The notes under the pieces: generated by a model | The model's database searches: none | Told to the model about the DNA's origin: nothing | The model's input: only the letters and a program-made list of their open reading frames with translations | Assembly: GCA_036936605.1 (NCBI GenBank) | Contig: JAUPFV010000004.1 | Span: 139,048,973 to 139,112,972 of the forward strand | Length of the DNA stretch: 64,000 nucleotides | Source: Limnanthes douglasii subsp. nivea | Taxonomy: Eukaryota; Streptophyta; Magnoliopsida; Brassicales; Limnanthaceae | Reading direction: 5' to 3' | Part shown: positions 44,663 to 55,746 of the stretch, one piece after another | Layout: each line of letters starts with the position of its first letter | How positions within the stretch are numbered: the first letter of the stretch is position 1 | Position numbers and translations under genes: made by a program

Positions 44663-47122
44663 GCTCTCCATGAGATCATCAGAACTTTTACCACGTAACC
44701 TAAATGCAGCAGCATAACATTCTCTTGCTACCTTTTGGTCACTTCGGACTACGCCGACTCTGTCCTCGACCACATACTTCAGACATTGATGAACTGTGGA
44801 AACCACAGCGTACATTTTGGCCAACCATGACCTCCCAAGAATAGCATTGTAACTTGATGGACAATCCACCACCACAAAAAGTACCTGCACTTTCTTCTTG
44901 AAAGGCCCTTTTCCCAAGGAAATTTCACCTTCGAATTCACCTATTACAATTGCTGATGCGCCGGTAAACCCAATGATAGTCCTCTCTGATTTTTCTATTC
45001 GAGGTGGTGCAGTCAACCTATCATATGTTGACTTAAAAAGCACATTAGCAGAACTTCCTGTGTCGATCAGCACGCGTCGAATCTCCACCCCACATACTTC
45101 TGCTCCAATGACCACCGCATCCTCATGTGGCCCAGTAATGCCCCTCAAATCATCTCCATCGAATATTATAAAGGGCACATCCTTTCTGCTGCTTAGATGT
45201 GCCGATGCGCCTCCCTCAATTTGCCGCGTTAAGTTTACTATATGCCTCTTCCTCGAATTATTGGTGTTGTTGGTCATCGAATCTCCTCCAAATATGGTTA
45301 GTGATTCAAAAAAGGCACAAAGATCTCGAACACGTCCCTGACGCATTGGCTCATCGATCGACATTAACAAAAGTCGACTGGGGTCTGGTTCGACATATTC
45401 CGAGGCTACATCGAAACCATCTGCCTCACCTGCAACATCTAAAATCATTAACGCAGTTTCCTGCCTAGAATTGGGATTACCTCCTTTAGGAGCTGCTGCC
45501 TTGGCATTTTTCCTGACATACTCTAACAGCTTTCCATTTTCGATCAGGATTTGCATCTCCTTCTTCAGGGCAATGCAATCATTTGTATCATGGCCGATGT
45601 CTTCATGATACCTACAGAATTTATTATTGCGCTCCTCTCTTGGTCTGTTGATAGCTGGTGGCTTTCTGAAATTGATTGTTCCCTTTGTTTTTTCATATAT
45701 TGAAGCCACACTCTCAGTTAAATCTGCATAGTAGTCCGGCCTTACCCATACGTTCGACCTGGACCTAAACTGCTGCTGATTGTTAGAATTATGCTGATTA
45801 TATCCCCCTTGATACGAGTTCGAGGCTCCTCTGTTAGAAACATTTTGATTGTTCTTCGGACGCGAGGGATTGCTATTTGAGACGTTAGATTGTCCACTCC
45901 CCTTCTGAACAGTACTAGCACCTCCTCGAACCCTCGTCGATTCTTCGACCTTAATCTGGTCCTCAACCTGGGCCATAAGAGCTCCAAACGTTAACGCCCT
46001 GCGCCTCGTAGTCTCATCGGCTAAATCCCCAGGCAACAGCCCTTGCCTGAACGCTGCCATAGCCACACTTTCTTCACAGTCATCTAACTCAGCCTTTGTT
46101 GACACAAATCTCTTAGTATAATCTTTCAACTTCTCTCCCACAGCCTGCTTGCACTGTATTATCGTATCTCCATTGGCTCTCATCTCCTTGCTTCCCACAA
46201 ACTGTCTGCGAAAAGCAGTGTAGAAACTTCTAAAATTTGCAATCGATTCCTTAGGAATCTTATTAAACCATTTTAGAGCAGTTCCCTTAAATGTTTGAGA
46301 AAAAGCTCTACACACCAATCTATCATCATCTTCGAAGTTAGTCATGTAGTTTTTAAATTGTTCTATGTGGTCATCGGGATCTTGAGTCCCATCAAACTTT
46401 TCAACTTTAGAAATATCAAACCGCCTCGGTAATGGCACAGATCTGATCTCCCTTACCAATGGTGAGTCCCTCCAGTCAACCCCCTGGACATACTGGTCCT
46501 CATTTCTCATTCCCACAGTTGCATATAAACTGGTCTCGCCCTCATATTTCCGAGGTGAACACCTCCGAGGCGAGTATTTCCGAGGTGAGTATACTCGCCT
46601 TTCTTTCTTTTTTCTTCCTTCCCTGTACATCTTAGCTGGTCGGAGCTCACGCTCTGCTCTTCCTGAATGGCCTCGAGAGCGTTCGTACCTCGGCGTCTCA
46701 TCGGACTCGGAATCTTCGAAGTCCTCTTCATCACTAGAGTTTTCATACAATCGCCTTTGTAATTTTTCTTTCCTTTTTATCCCGCTATATTCTTTTTTCT
46801 GCTCAAAACGTGCTTTGCGCTGCTCATAATGATCATCGCCATCGTCCATCGACTGATCCGACTGATCATTCCGATCACCCCCAGCAATCTTAGATCTAAG
46901 CCTAGCACCATCATTATTATCTCCCTTCTTTTTTACCAATTCGTCAAGCTCAGCCACCTTCCTAATCATTTCATTCATTTTTCCCTCAAAATCAAATTGA
47001 ACAGGTTGAATTGGAACAAAATTACCTGCCTCTTGCAGATCAGATTTCAGCGTTTCCATCGCCTTGCGAACGGATGGATTGTCACCTTCCTCCGGATTCA
47101 TCTTCAAATAGCGAAAAATCAA
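44660..47122 (-). CDS. gag: Gag-protease of A1
   Basis: An 820-residue frame ending in UAG at 44660-44662. Met1 is followed by Met8 (MNPEEGDN), which may be the true start. Residues 90-195 are highly charged, with RKYSPRR repeats. The capsid-type domain spans about 245-350 (DHIEQFKNYM, KGTALKWFNKIP, FRRQFVGSKE). A Gln/Asn-rich linker (about 410-455) leads to a zinc knuckle variant CRYHEDIGHDTNDC (503-516, C-x2-H-x4-H-x4-C). The retropepsin is at about 645-775, with active site LIDTGSSAN (D687) and ILGRSWL (761-767). Downstream and in frame is pol. The protein packages genomic RNA in the cytoplasm and processes the polyprotein; these roles are from the family. Confidence 0.92.
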   Translation of the reverse strand: MIFRYLKMNPEEGDNPSVRKAMETLKSDLQEAGNFVPIQPVQFDFEGKMNEMIRKVAELDELVKKKGDNNDGARLRSKIAGGDRNDQSDQSMDDGDDHYEQRKARFEQKKEYSGIKRKEKLQRRLYENSSDEEDFEDSESDETPRYERSRGHSGRAERELRPAKMYREGRKKKERRVYSPRKYSPRRCSPRKYEGETSLYATVGMRNEDQYVQGVDWRDSPLVREIRSVPLPRRFDISKVEKFDGTQDPDDHIEQFKNYMTNFEDDDRLVCRAFSQTFKGTALKWFNKIPKESIANFRSFYTAFRRQFVGSKEMRANGDTIIQCKQAVGEKLKDYTKRFVSTKAELDDCEESVAMAAFRQGLLPGDLADETTRRRALTFGALMAQVEDQIKVEESTRVRGGASTVQKGSGQSNVSNSNPSRPKNNQNVSNRGASNSYQGGYNQHNSNNQQQFRSRSNVWVRPDYYADLTESVASIYEKTKGTINFRKPPAINRPREERNNKFCRYHEDIGHDTNDCIALKKEMQILIENGKLLEYVRKNAKAAAPKGGNPNSRQETALMILDVAGEADGFDVASEYVEPDPSRLLLMSIDEPMRQGRVRDLCAFFESLTIFGGDSMTNNTNNSRKRHIVNLTRQIEGGASAHLSSRKDVPFIIFDGDDLRGITGPHEDAVVIGAEVCGVEIRRVLIDTGSSANVLFKSTYDRLTAPPRIEKSERTIIGFTGASAIVIGEFEGEISLGKGPFKKKVQVLFVVVDCPSSYNAILGRSWLAKMYAVVSTVHQCLKYVVEDRVGVVRSDQKVARECYAAAFRLRGKSSDDLMES

Positions 47123-47204
47123 ACGAAATATGAAAATTCGAACGAAAAACCTTTAAAAACGAGAACTCGAACGTCGATTTTTGATCTGTTGATCAAGGTA
47201 TCCT

Positions 47205-47226
47205 CGTCCCCCTCCTTCTAGCGCCA
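47205..47226 (-). other. Primer binding site of A1
   Basis: Three bases after the 5' LTR (ending CACACCA) the minus strand reads TGGCGCTAGAAGGAGGGG. It starts with TGG, as expected for complementarity to a tRNA 3' CCA end. I do not assign the tRNA. Confidence 0.7.
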
Positions 47227-47229
47227 ATT

Positions 47230-47513
47230 TGGTGTGAATTAAAGTTGTCACGAGCGAATTCAGAACAGAGAGTTTACAGTGGAAAATTCAAGTAGTGAAA
47301 AGTACCTCTGAATATTTCATAAGTCAAAATAACCTTTTCAGCCTCCTTAAATAGGCAGGGTGAATTCGTTAGGAAAACGGTTACATATTAATATATTTAT
47401 GATTTAAACCTTATGTTTTTCCTAAAGCCTAATTTAATCCTATATTTACAGAAATTATCATTTTAGCCCTTATTAATTACACTCAAGTCCCTAAGGAATA
47501 TCTTTCCTTATCA
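47230..47513 (-). repeat. 5' LTR of A1
   Basis: Partner of 37230-37513. A TATTTAA box on the minus strand (47347-47353) is the likely promoter for the genomic RNA. The leader from LTR end to gag is short, about 107 bp. Confidence 0.93.
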
Positions 47514-49274
47514 GATACCAAAGTTGTTTCTAGAAATCTAACTTATGGACCAACGAGGCTATGGGGGGGGGGGGATTTTTGTTATCCTACCATTTCGTAG
47601 TGTATTATGACTAAAATTTATACCTTGAAGAGGTTCATAGATATAATAACTTTCAAAACTCCTTCTCATAAGTGCCTTTGTTGCAGTTCGAATGCACCGC
47701 CTAATACATTACTTGCTATTTTTGGTGGACAATTTGTGGTAACTGGTACCCCTAGGGCGAGAGAATGTAATGATAACGAATTTCCATCTTATCTTAGAAG
47801 ACATAAACGTTCAGGTAATTTGTAGTTTTCTTGATTACTCGAAATGTAAATAAATTCGTGTTGAAATTATATATCTTTTAACTATGTAGCATATGAACAC
47901 GATGTTGTTTCTATTTTTATTACTTCTTCAACATGTATTGCAACGTTTCTACCCCGTATTCTTCTACGAGACATGAATTCATACCCTTAAAAGATAATTA
48001 TGTTTCTATTAATGGTCTAAGCGCTAAATTTTTGGGTTCATCTGTGATTGATTTTTCGCTTGTTAATGACCGAATGATTGTCGATGTTATCATCGAGTTT
48101 AATTGTTCAATATCAATAGGTGATATTCTTCTGAAGCTCAACATAGGGCGTTTGGAAAAGGATGTTGTTGTCAAAGATAAATTTTTTGTTGATCAAGATC
48201 TTCAATAGATTATTCTAAAGAAAAATAAGTTGTTGAACTTACTTATTCCCTTGCTCCATCCATTAATAATTTGGTTGTTACGTCATAACCGATACATGTA
48301 ATTAGTTTCATTAAAGGTTTACATTCGAATAATTCACGTTCTTTGGGTTTAGGAATCGTTGATTTTTTTTTCTTTTGTTATTCCGATTGACCAGATTCCT
48401 CAAAAAATTACTCAATTTGGTGCTTTAATTGCCCAAATGTGTTTATCTATCCATCTTTCTCCATTGAATTAGCCGATCATTATTTGAGTTTTGGATTCAA
48501 GATAATTTCTCTATATAATTATATTACAATATTTGTTATTATATTTTGGGGATTATTTTCTAAGATCTCTTTGAAACTCATATTTAATAGATTCATGATG
48601 TGTTATCATGACTATATGAATCTTTCAGAGAGTTGTGGTTTGAAGGTTGCTCTTGATGTTAGTGCGAAATATCTACAGAAGTTGTTATCAAAAAATGAAG
48701 AAATGGTGAAATATATATCCGTTTAAAGGGGAATATGAAACTTCTAATTTAAAGGAAAAGTCTATTGAGCTATCGCGATACAAAAGGATATTTTGGTTGC
48801 ATGAGCTCAATTTTCTAATTGAGAGAGCACTTGGGCAGATCTGCGTAAGATGATTGTAAAAGCTAGAGTTGAAACTAGTGGCACCACATCCAAGTTATTT
48901 GTACCAACCGTTAGATTCTACATTGACGAGGTATGCTACCTTGCTAAATGGACTTGTAATTGAGTGTAAAGATCGGTGTGTTTTATTTTGAAAATTATAA
49001 ATATTTTTCGATTTCTTGTGCCCACGAAGCTTCCATAGAAGTGCGTTCAAGAGTAGTGTTGAATATCCAAGCACTTCACCCTAATGTTAATATTGATTGT
49101 ATTTGGTATAATATTCTCAAAGTGCAGTGGCCAAAGACTATGGTTTGGACCGATGAACCTCATAGTTATCTTCCTCTTTTATCAAAGTGGAATGATAAAG
49201 GCAATCAAATTTGTGACATGATTAAAACATTTGAAGATAATGATAGTGGGGATCGGGTTAAAGATGGTGAATGA
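47514..49274 (+). pseudogene. Antisense gene of B2, second part
   Basis: Resumes after the A1 insertion (target duplicate GATAC at 47514-47518). Open pieces include 47607-47825 and 47933-48208 (HEFIPLKDNYVSINGLSAKF), a helical segment KVALDVSAKYLQKLLSKNEE (48640-48700), and at the end SRVVLNIQALHPNVNIDCIW (49045-49105) with an acidic C-terminus (EDNDSGDRVKDGE). The last part parallels the end of the A1 antisense gene (ILREVHAACPRLNLSNLWKRV and acidic tail). It contains several stops and shifts. Confidence 0.55.
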
Positions 49275-50215
49275 AGTGATACTAACAAGGACACACCTGA
49301 AGGAGGTGACATCCCGGTTTGTTGATTTTTCTATTGGTTATGGTAGTAGTTCTATGGTTGTTTCTTTACGAACTAGATCTCTTGTTTGGCTTATTCTTTT
49401 AATACTTTTGGACCTTTTTATTCTTTTTATTGTTGATATTATATCAGTATATATTTTGTAAGACTCTTATTTTTTTGCAAAAACTCTTTTTATTTTTTAT
49501 ACATGAGTCTTTGTGTATATAACACATCTTAAGTTGTTTTATACTAATTGATCAGGTAAAATAGGCTCAGAATTATTTTTTAGTACATCCTTGTTCTATA
49601 ATTAGAGTTTTCTGGAATTTTCCATGTATGTTCATGGTGCATGACTCTCTAATATGGGTTTTCCTTATTTTGAAGCATATGTTGCTTTCTATTGCAGATT
49701 AGCTTTTGGTTATTTGTGTTTTTGTTATTATCCTTCACTAAGATTTGTGACACATTGTCATGTTTTTATTACCCATGTTAAGATTGATGATTTTCTTAAT
49801 ATTCGCAGTGTAATTATTTTTGTACTGAGTTTTGATTTCTCATATTCTTGTATGATTTATTTTTGTCTAATTATTTTGAGGTATTTTTCCCTTCGCATAT
49901 TCTTTGACATTCATACTTTGATGCGTTCTTTGTTTTACTATTTTTTTATATTATGTATTTAACATTTTTCGAAGTTTCATTTTTATTCAAGTTTTATTTT
50001 GTAACATTATTGTTTTATTTTCAAAAATCTCTAATGAGAGGTAAACTATTTTTTTGGCATTAAATTTTTTTATTAATGTAAAATGACTCATTGAAACTTT
50101 TTCGCACCACCGAGGGAGGAAAGAGTTCATCCCCATAGTTTAATAAATACAATTTGCATAAGTTGTAAGGTACAAGCTCTTTTAGTCTGCAAGATTATTG
50201 TAGAGTTTTAAATGC
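49275..50215. other. Spacer between antisense gene and pol of B2
   Basis: AT-rich. Aligns by eye with B1 at about 6.96-7.55 kb (TTTTCCA.GTATGTT.A.GG and GTTTAATAAATAC). No gene supported; the short open frames here are chance. Confidence 0.5.
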
Positions 50216-50340
50216 TCTATGTTCCAAATGTGTCATACTTCGATTCCATTTTTATTTAGCTTCCGAAGCTTTTTTTTCTTGGGTATGTTAAAAATAATCT
50301 TATCATTACTTTGTCCCGGACCTCCTAAAATAAAATTTAG

Positions 50341-50391
<51 letters not shown>

Positions 50392-51340
50392 TTCCGCATC
50401 AATGTCTTGTAGTGCTTTGACTGATTGTGTGCATTAATAATTTTTTTCATTGACTATATCAACCGTCTTTATTTTATTTTGGTTATTATCATCCTCATTT
50501 TATCTTATAACCCTGTAAGATGGTGTAACTATTTATATTGGTACGACCACCTCCATACCATATACCACGACAAATGGTTTTTCTTCTATGGCAGTTTTTG
50601 GTGTCGATCGGTGTCACCATAGAATGTCACGTAGGGTATCCGACCAACTTTCTAATGCTTAATCCAAAATCTTCTTGATGATTTTGATTATCAATTTGTT
50701 AGTTACTCTAAATTGCCCGTTTTCTTGAGGATGAAATAGAGAATAAAAATTTGTTTAAACATTCTCTGCATAGTATTATGTAATAAGATCATTTTGGAAC
50801 TATGTTTCATTATCGGTGGAGATAACTCTCGGAGCACCGTACCTGCAACATATACTTCATTTTAGAAATGAAATTACTTATTTTTTTGTTATGTATTGCA
50901 TTGTTTTTGTTTTCATCCACTTAGAGAAGTAATCTAAAACAAAAATAGATATTTTCTTCCTTCTGAAGCCGTCGGAATGGGTCCACGATGTCCATATGCC
51001 ATCTCTCGAATGAAATGGATTATGTTATTTTATTGAGTAATATTGTTGAGACTTGGATTGAATTTTCAAACCTTTGGCATGTATTGCATGTCCTTACTTT
51101 CTTACTCGTATCCTTTATAATTGTTGGTCAACCATATCTTTGTAGTATTATTATTTTTATTAGAGCTTTAAATCTGTAGTGAACACCTCTTTATCCCTTG
51201 TGTAACTTTTCAATTACGAAAAGTTCCTCGTCCGCACTTAAACATCTTCAAAAGGGTTGTGATTGTAATTTTTTGTGTAACGTGTTCATTGTCCACACGT
51301 ACCTTAAGCATATTATTATTAATTTTTGTACCTCTAGTTT
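50216..51340 (-). pseudogene. Integrase remnant of B2
   Basis: Minus-strand translation matches the B1 and B3 integrase remnants: the C-terminal segment near 50400-50560, the core near 50800-51000 and the zinc region near 51080-51230. It is interrupted by an (AT)n microsatellite at 50343-50388 and by stops. Confidence 0.65.
50343..50388. repeat. (AT)n microsatellite inside B2 integrase
   Basis: About 23 AT units. The matching place in B3 (62451-62460) has only a few units, so the repeat expanded after the copies separated. Confidence 0.85.
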
Positions 51341-51399
51341 ATCTTAACGTAGTATATCTTGTGTAAGATAAAAAAAATTGAGGTTCGCTAGTCCTTCTC

Positions 51400-52150
51400 C
51401 TCTTCTTCCCCTTCTATTATCATTACCATTTTGGTCGTAAGTCTTGCAAGAAATCTATTTGGTCAAGTGATTGATGGTTTTTTTTGTACTAATACACCTG
51501 GTGCTGATGGTGTATAGGCCGAAGAAGCCAATTCATCGGGACTTGTATTTTGTACCTTTCGCACTTGTTTGAATTTGACAGGCCCGAATTGAGAAGCAAG
51601 ACGTTGTAGCTCGTTTAAGTATTGGACAATGTTATCATTTTTTGCTTTAGCCTGATCTGTCATTTGACTAACTACTATTTGGGAATCAGTTAATAATATT
51701 ACCTTTTTTTACCGAATATTTTTACTAAAAGAAGTCATACAATAGTAGCCTTATATTCGACTTCATTGTTTGATTTTGAAAATCCGAACCGAATACATTG
51801 GTTTAAAATATCACGATCTGAAGAGACAAGTTGTATCCTTGTCTTTGATCCTTAATTTCTATTTTCCCCCATCGGTTCTAACATTCTATGTTTTTTTAAA
51901 TCTCCATTTATAGCTATTGGTCTTTCAGATTGGAATATTGTCGGGAATTTAGCTAAATCTTGGGCTTTTATTATTGTTATAGGTTCGAATTTGATACCGT
52001 AATCCACTACTTCTACTGACCATTTAGTCAACATTCCTAGGACGTTAGGATTTTGTATTAAATTCTTTAGGAGGAAAGAGGTTTGTACAATTATAATGTG
52101 TGCTTGAAAATACGATCTCATCTTCATAGCCGCTACGATCAATGCTAGAA
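51400..52150 (-). pseudogene. RNase H domains of B2
   Basis: The second RNase H end is at 51463-51663 (QAKAKNDNIVQYLNELQRLA, DELASSAY), matching A1's ERLVLYLQELRGM...ADSLATMAY. The first RNase H is at 51852-52142 (AAMKMRSYFQAHIIIVQTSF, MLTKWSVEVVDYGIKFEP). Both are frameshifted. Confidence 0.7.
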
Positions 52151-52159
52151 CTAATTTTT

Positions 52160-53230
52160 CTCATTATTAATATCTATTTTATGTTGATAGTAAATATTTA
52201 CTTACATAATATACAGATTTAGATTTCCTTTCTCCCTTCTTGATTAAGACTGCATTGACTACACAATATTATATTTCTAAATACAAGTACAAGTTTTTTT
52301 ATTGTTTCGACTTCATTAATATCTCTGGTGATGCCAATGATTTTTTGAAGCTGTTGAATGCCTCCTCGCATTCTAGAGTCCACTAGAAATTTCATTCTCC
52401 TTTCGACATTTGGAAAAATGGCTGATATTTCTTTGGGAATTGCCAAAGATATATGTCTAAGACAATTAATCTTATTATTTAGATTTATAATTATTTTACA
52501 TACTTAGTTTCACCTATCAATTCTAGATTAATGAGTTAGGTTGGATCTGCTTTGATTATTGTCTCTCTTACCGTATATCCTAGGATTTGCATGATCGAAC
52601 GCCAAATGTGCATTTTTGGGATTTATCTTGAAATATACATGTTTGAGGTTGTCGAATATTTCGAGTAGATTTGGCAGGTGGTATTTCTCATGTAGTTTTG
52701 TTACTAATATGTCATAAGTATAAACAAGTATATCTTAGTTTATCACTATTGCGAATATTTTATTGATCAACATTTGATAGTTTTTTTAATCCAAATGATA
52801 TTACTTTGTAGCAATGTATCCCAATTTTGCTGATAAATATCATGTATTCTTGATCCTTTTATTTCATTCGGATTTGATCATAACCAACAAAAGCATCCAT
52901 GAAAACCAAATGGTCAATTCTTGGTAATGGAAAAATATCATCCAGGAATGCTTTATTTAAGTCCATGAAGTCAACGCACATTCTTTGATTTCTACTTTTA
53001 TTTTTAACCAAGATAGGATTCGTTGTCCAAATTGGGTAATGGGACTCTCTTATGTGTCATACAACCATAAATCTATCTATCTCGTGATGATCGCCTCAAT
53101 TTTTTGTTGAGAATATGATCTTCTTTTTTGTATTATCGGTCTGATATTATTATCGATATTTAACTGATGACGTATGACCTCGGTCGGGGCATCTGTTACA
53201 TCTTGTGGACTTCAGGTAAACATATCTAGA
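52160..53230 (-). pseudogene. RT remnant of B2
   Basis: Reads on the minus strand from the NTP-finger end near 53050 down to the thumb near 52220-52446 (ISAIFPNVERRMKFLVDS frame). The catalytic YxDD region near 52715 is degenerate (VYTYDILV). Confidence 0.6.
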
Positions 53231-53596
53231 TTATTTTAAAAAAATCTAAATTTGTACTTGGGACCAGTTGGTATACTTCTATCGATTTTGGGGACTTTTA
53301 CTTGCTCTAAGACAACTTTCCTCATCTCTTCCTCCGATTGAAACGGTCGAGGTCCTTATTTGGGGTAATCTACTTCCTTCGAAATGACCTTTTCATTATG
53401 TGATTGTTATACTTTGAAACATAGAGATGTTGTATAACGTTCCATTTTGTTTCCTCTTATTATGACTATTTTTCAATTTATAGGGTATCTTTATACATTG
53501 ATGTATTGTAGGTACTATATAATGTATTTTTTCTAGTGTGATCAATCCAAAATTATATTATATGAAGACGATGCATCTACTACCACAAAAGACATG

Positions 53597-53782
53597 TTAC
53601 CATTTATAAAATTCTTGTTTTCTCAGTGCCAAATTCAGAGTCAATTCTCCTAGGACTAGTGCACTTGCACATGTAACCCTTTTCAAGATTTTCAGAATTT
53701 TGATTAACCTTGGTACTCTCCTCATTCTTTCATACGTTTCTTGGTATATGATGTTTGCCCAACTTCCTATATCAATCATCAT
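53597..53782 (-). pseudogene. Protease remnant of B2
   Basis: MMIDIGSWANIIYQETYERM corresponds to the retropepsin site IDTGSSANVLF...YDRL, with Thr to Ile and Ser to Trp changes at the active-site motif. Confidence 0.65.
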
Positions 53783-54134
53783 TCGTTTGATCTTTATACC
53801 ATCTAATTCTAACGTGGTTAGTACTATATCACTGTAGGGAGAAGCTACTCATCTTAAATCATTATCTCTAAAGGAAAGGTCGGGGTAAATATTTTTGTAC
53901 AAGTGATGGGACGTTTCCCTTTATACATTATCATGATTTGTCGGTGTATCTCTTTCTTGATCTTTTTATTACTCCAAGGTGTGGATCTCTGGTGGACATT
54001 ACTCATATTGTTTGTTTGTTCGGATCGTAGTACATGTAATATTATTCATTTACTTGCTCTGCCTCTGTTATGGAATTTGTATAAAGTTCTTGTTGAGCTG
54101 ATGCCTAAGATAGTGCTACAACATTACATGAACC

Positions 54135-55260
54135 CTATTTGTGCTCCTTCTTTAATTTATTTTGAATAAAATCATTGAGTTTTATTTCGTCTACCAAGAC
54201 TTGGATTTGATCATGCAAAGACCTACAATCTTGAATGTAATGACCTATGTTACCATGGAGTTTACATATTTGTTTTTGTCTTTCTCTCCTTTTGTCAAAA
54301 CAGCTTTTCATATCTATTGTACTTGAGTGAGTCCCTTGTTTTCTCATAAACCGCTGCTAGTGACTCTGCCAATTTTATGAATGGTCCCTTCGATGGCCGA
54401 TCTGCTCCTTTAGAGGTTTTTAATTTATAATTGTCTTTTGGTTTCACTTTTTTATCGTGACTTGGCATTGGTTTGGCGAAGCCTAAATGCCATTATTTCT
54501 TGGTTCTTCATCTTTTGTGTTTACTTCTGCCACAATATATGTTTTTCTTACCCAAGGGCTTTCGGTTGGATTGTCGGTGTTTTCCAACTTCGTTTCTTTA
54601 GCCACTTTATACTTTTTGACAAACCATTCCACTTGGGCCAACAAATATCTGACATTCAATGCTTTATTTTTCGTGATTGCCTTATATTGGGTTTATTCTT
54701 CAACTTTTTATCTGTAAGCTGCTACAGACACTAGATCATGATAATCTTAATTTAGTTTCAAAGAACTGTTTGGTGTAGTCCTTTAGTTTTTTGTTGTCTT
54801 TTTGCTTGAAATTGAATACATAGTCCTTATCTCTTTTGATTTCTTATAAACCTATAAATTGGTTTATAAATATTGTTCGAAGATTTTTGTAATTCTTTCA
54901 ACCGGGTAGGAGGCTATTTAACCACTTTATCGTTATTCCTCTTAGGATCATGGTAAAGGCCCGATACTTTATCCTATTATCCCATTCGTATTGCAGTATT
55001 TCACTGTAACTTTGCTAGATGTGGTATTCTAGATCTCTTTTTGCATCATACTTATCTATTTTGTGGTTATCATAATACAGTTGCATGACTCGATATAATA
55101 TCTTCATAGCTAGTGAAGAATCTTCGTCTGCTTGACGTTTTTCATCCTCATAAAAATAATATACGTCATCTATGAACAAGTAAGCATGTTTGAACCCGGG
55201 CCTTTTCTGTTTTTCTCCCTTTGGTTTAGCTTTGTTAATCAGTTTTCCTATCTAATTATG
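54135..55260 (-). pseudogene. Gag remnant of B2
   Basis: The zinc knuckle variant CKLHGNIGHYIQDC is at 54135-54347. Upstream on the minus strand come LKDYTKQFFETKLRL, FTMILRGITIKWLNSLLP near 54960-54900, LAMKILYRVMQLYYDN near 55110-55060 and KHAYLFIDDVYYFYEDE near 55190-55150. The N-terminus is cut near 55290. Confidence 0.65.
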
Positions 55261-55319
55261 TGGATTTGGTTGTGCATATCATGGTTGACACTGATAAGGC
55301 TGTAAAATACTAGGCCGCA

Positions 55320-55547
55320 TTATTGGGCCTATGGTAAATATACGACCCGACCGAGAGTAGTAAATTGTAATTAAAGATAAATAACTTGAGGAAAGTATAA
55401 CCTCAATTAGCCAATATGAGAAAAATAAAGGACCAAGTTTTAAAAAGACAAAGATCTAATTAAGAGGACCACTAGAGTAAATAGGGGCCCACCCGTGTTA
55501 CTATATAAAGAAAGCCTACCTTATTAGGAAGGGGACAAAACTTCAAA
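55320..55547 (+). repeat. Possible partial LTR of A2
   Basis: LTR-like block directly before the truncated gag of A2: GGGGCCCACCCGTGTTACTATATAAAG (TATA at about 55503) resembles the GGGGCCCA...GTACTATAAAAGG of the D LTR read on its minus strand. No right-hand partner was found, so this is tentative. Confidence 0.35.
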
Positions 55548-55746
55548 CATTACATGATGAATTTCGAGGACAATGACAAGTTGGTTTGCAGAGCTTTTTC
55601 TTAAACGTTCAAAGAAACAGCCTTAAATGGTACAATAAGATTTTGAAGGAGTCCATTTCTAATTTCATAGATGTCTACACAGCTTACCAAAGACAATTTG
55701 TAGGAAGCAAAGAGATATGGGCGAGTGGAGATACAATTATACAATG

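Larger units (their letters stand above)
37230..47513 (-). mobile_element. A1: complete, young Tat-type Ty3/gypsy retrotransposon
   Basis: A 10,284-bp element with 284-bp LTRs (37230-37513 and 47230-47513) that are identical by eye, TG...CA ends and a GATAC target duplication. Sense genes are on the minus strand: gag-protease (47122-44660) and RT-RNase H-integrase (44647-41354), in one frame around a single UAG. Between pol and the 3' (left) LTR lies a spliced gene on the plus strand (38018-40825). Two RNase H domains and this antisense gene place it in the Tat lineage (established for Ogre/Retand-type elements). It is inserted into the antisense gene of B2. Because the LTRs are identical and the frames intact, insertion was recent and the element may still be mobile. 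Confidence 0.92.
34236..55290 (-). mobile_element. B2: decayed Tat-type gypsy element split by element A1
   Basis: From left to right: LTR (34236-34548, with its end at 35216-35266), antisense gene on the plus strand (36.4-37.2 kb and 47.5-49.3 kb, interrupted by A1), then on the minus strand integrase (50.2-51.3 kb), RNase H domains (51.4-52.15 kb), RT (52.2-53.2 kb), protease (53.6-53.8 kb) and gag (54.1-55.26 kb). The right LTR is missing; the copy ends near 55290. All frames contain stops. It is older than A1, which is inserted into it. Confidence 0.75.

Noticed and set aside
49654..49962. Hydrophobic 102-aa frame resembling a membrane protein
   Set aside because: Same reason: AT-rich spacer shared with B1, no conserved frame between the two copies.
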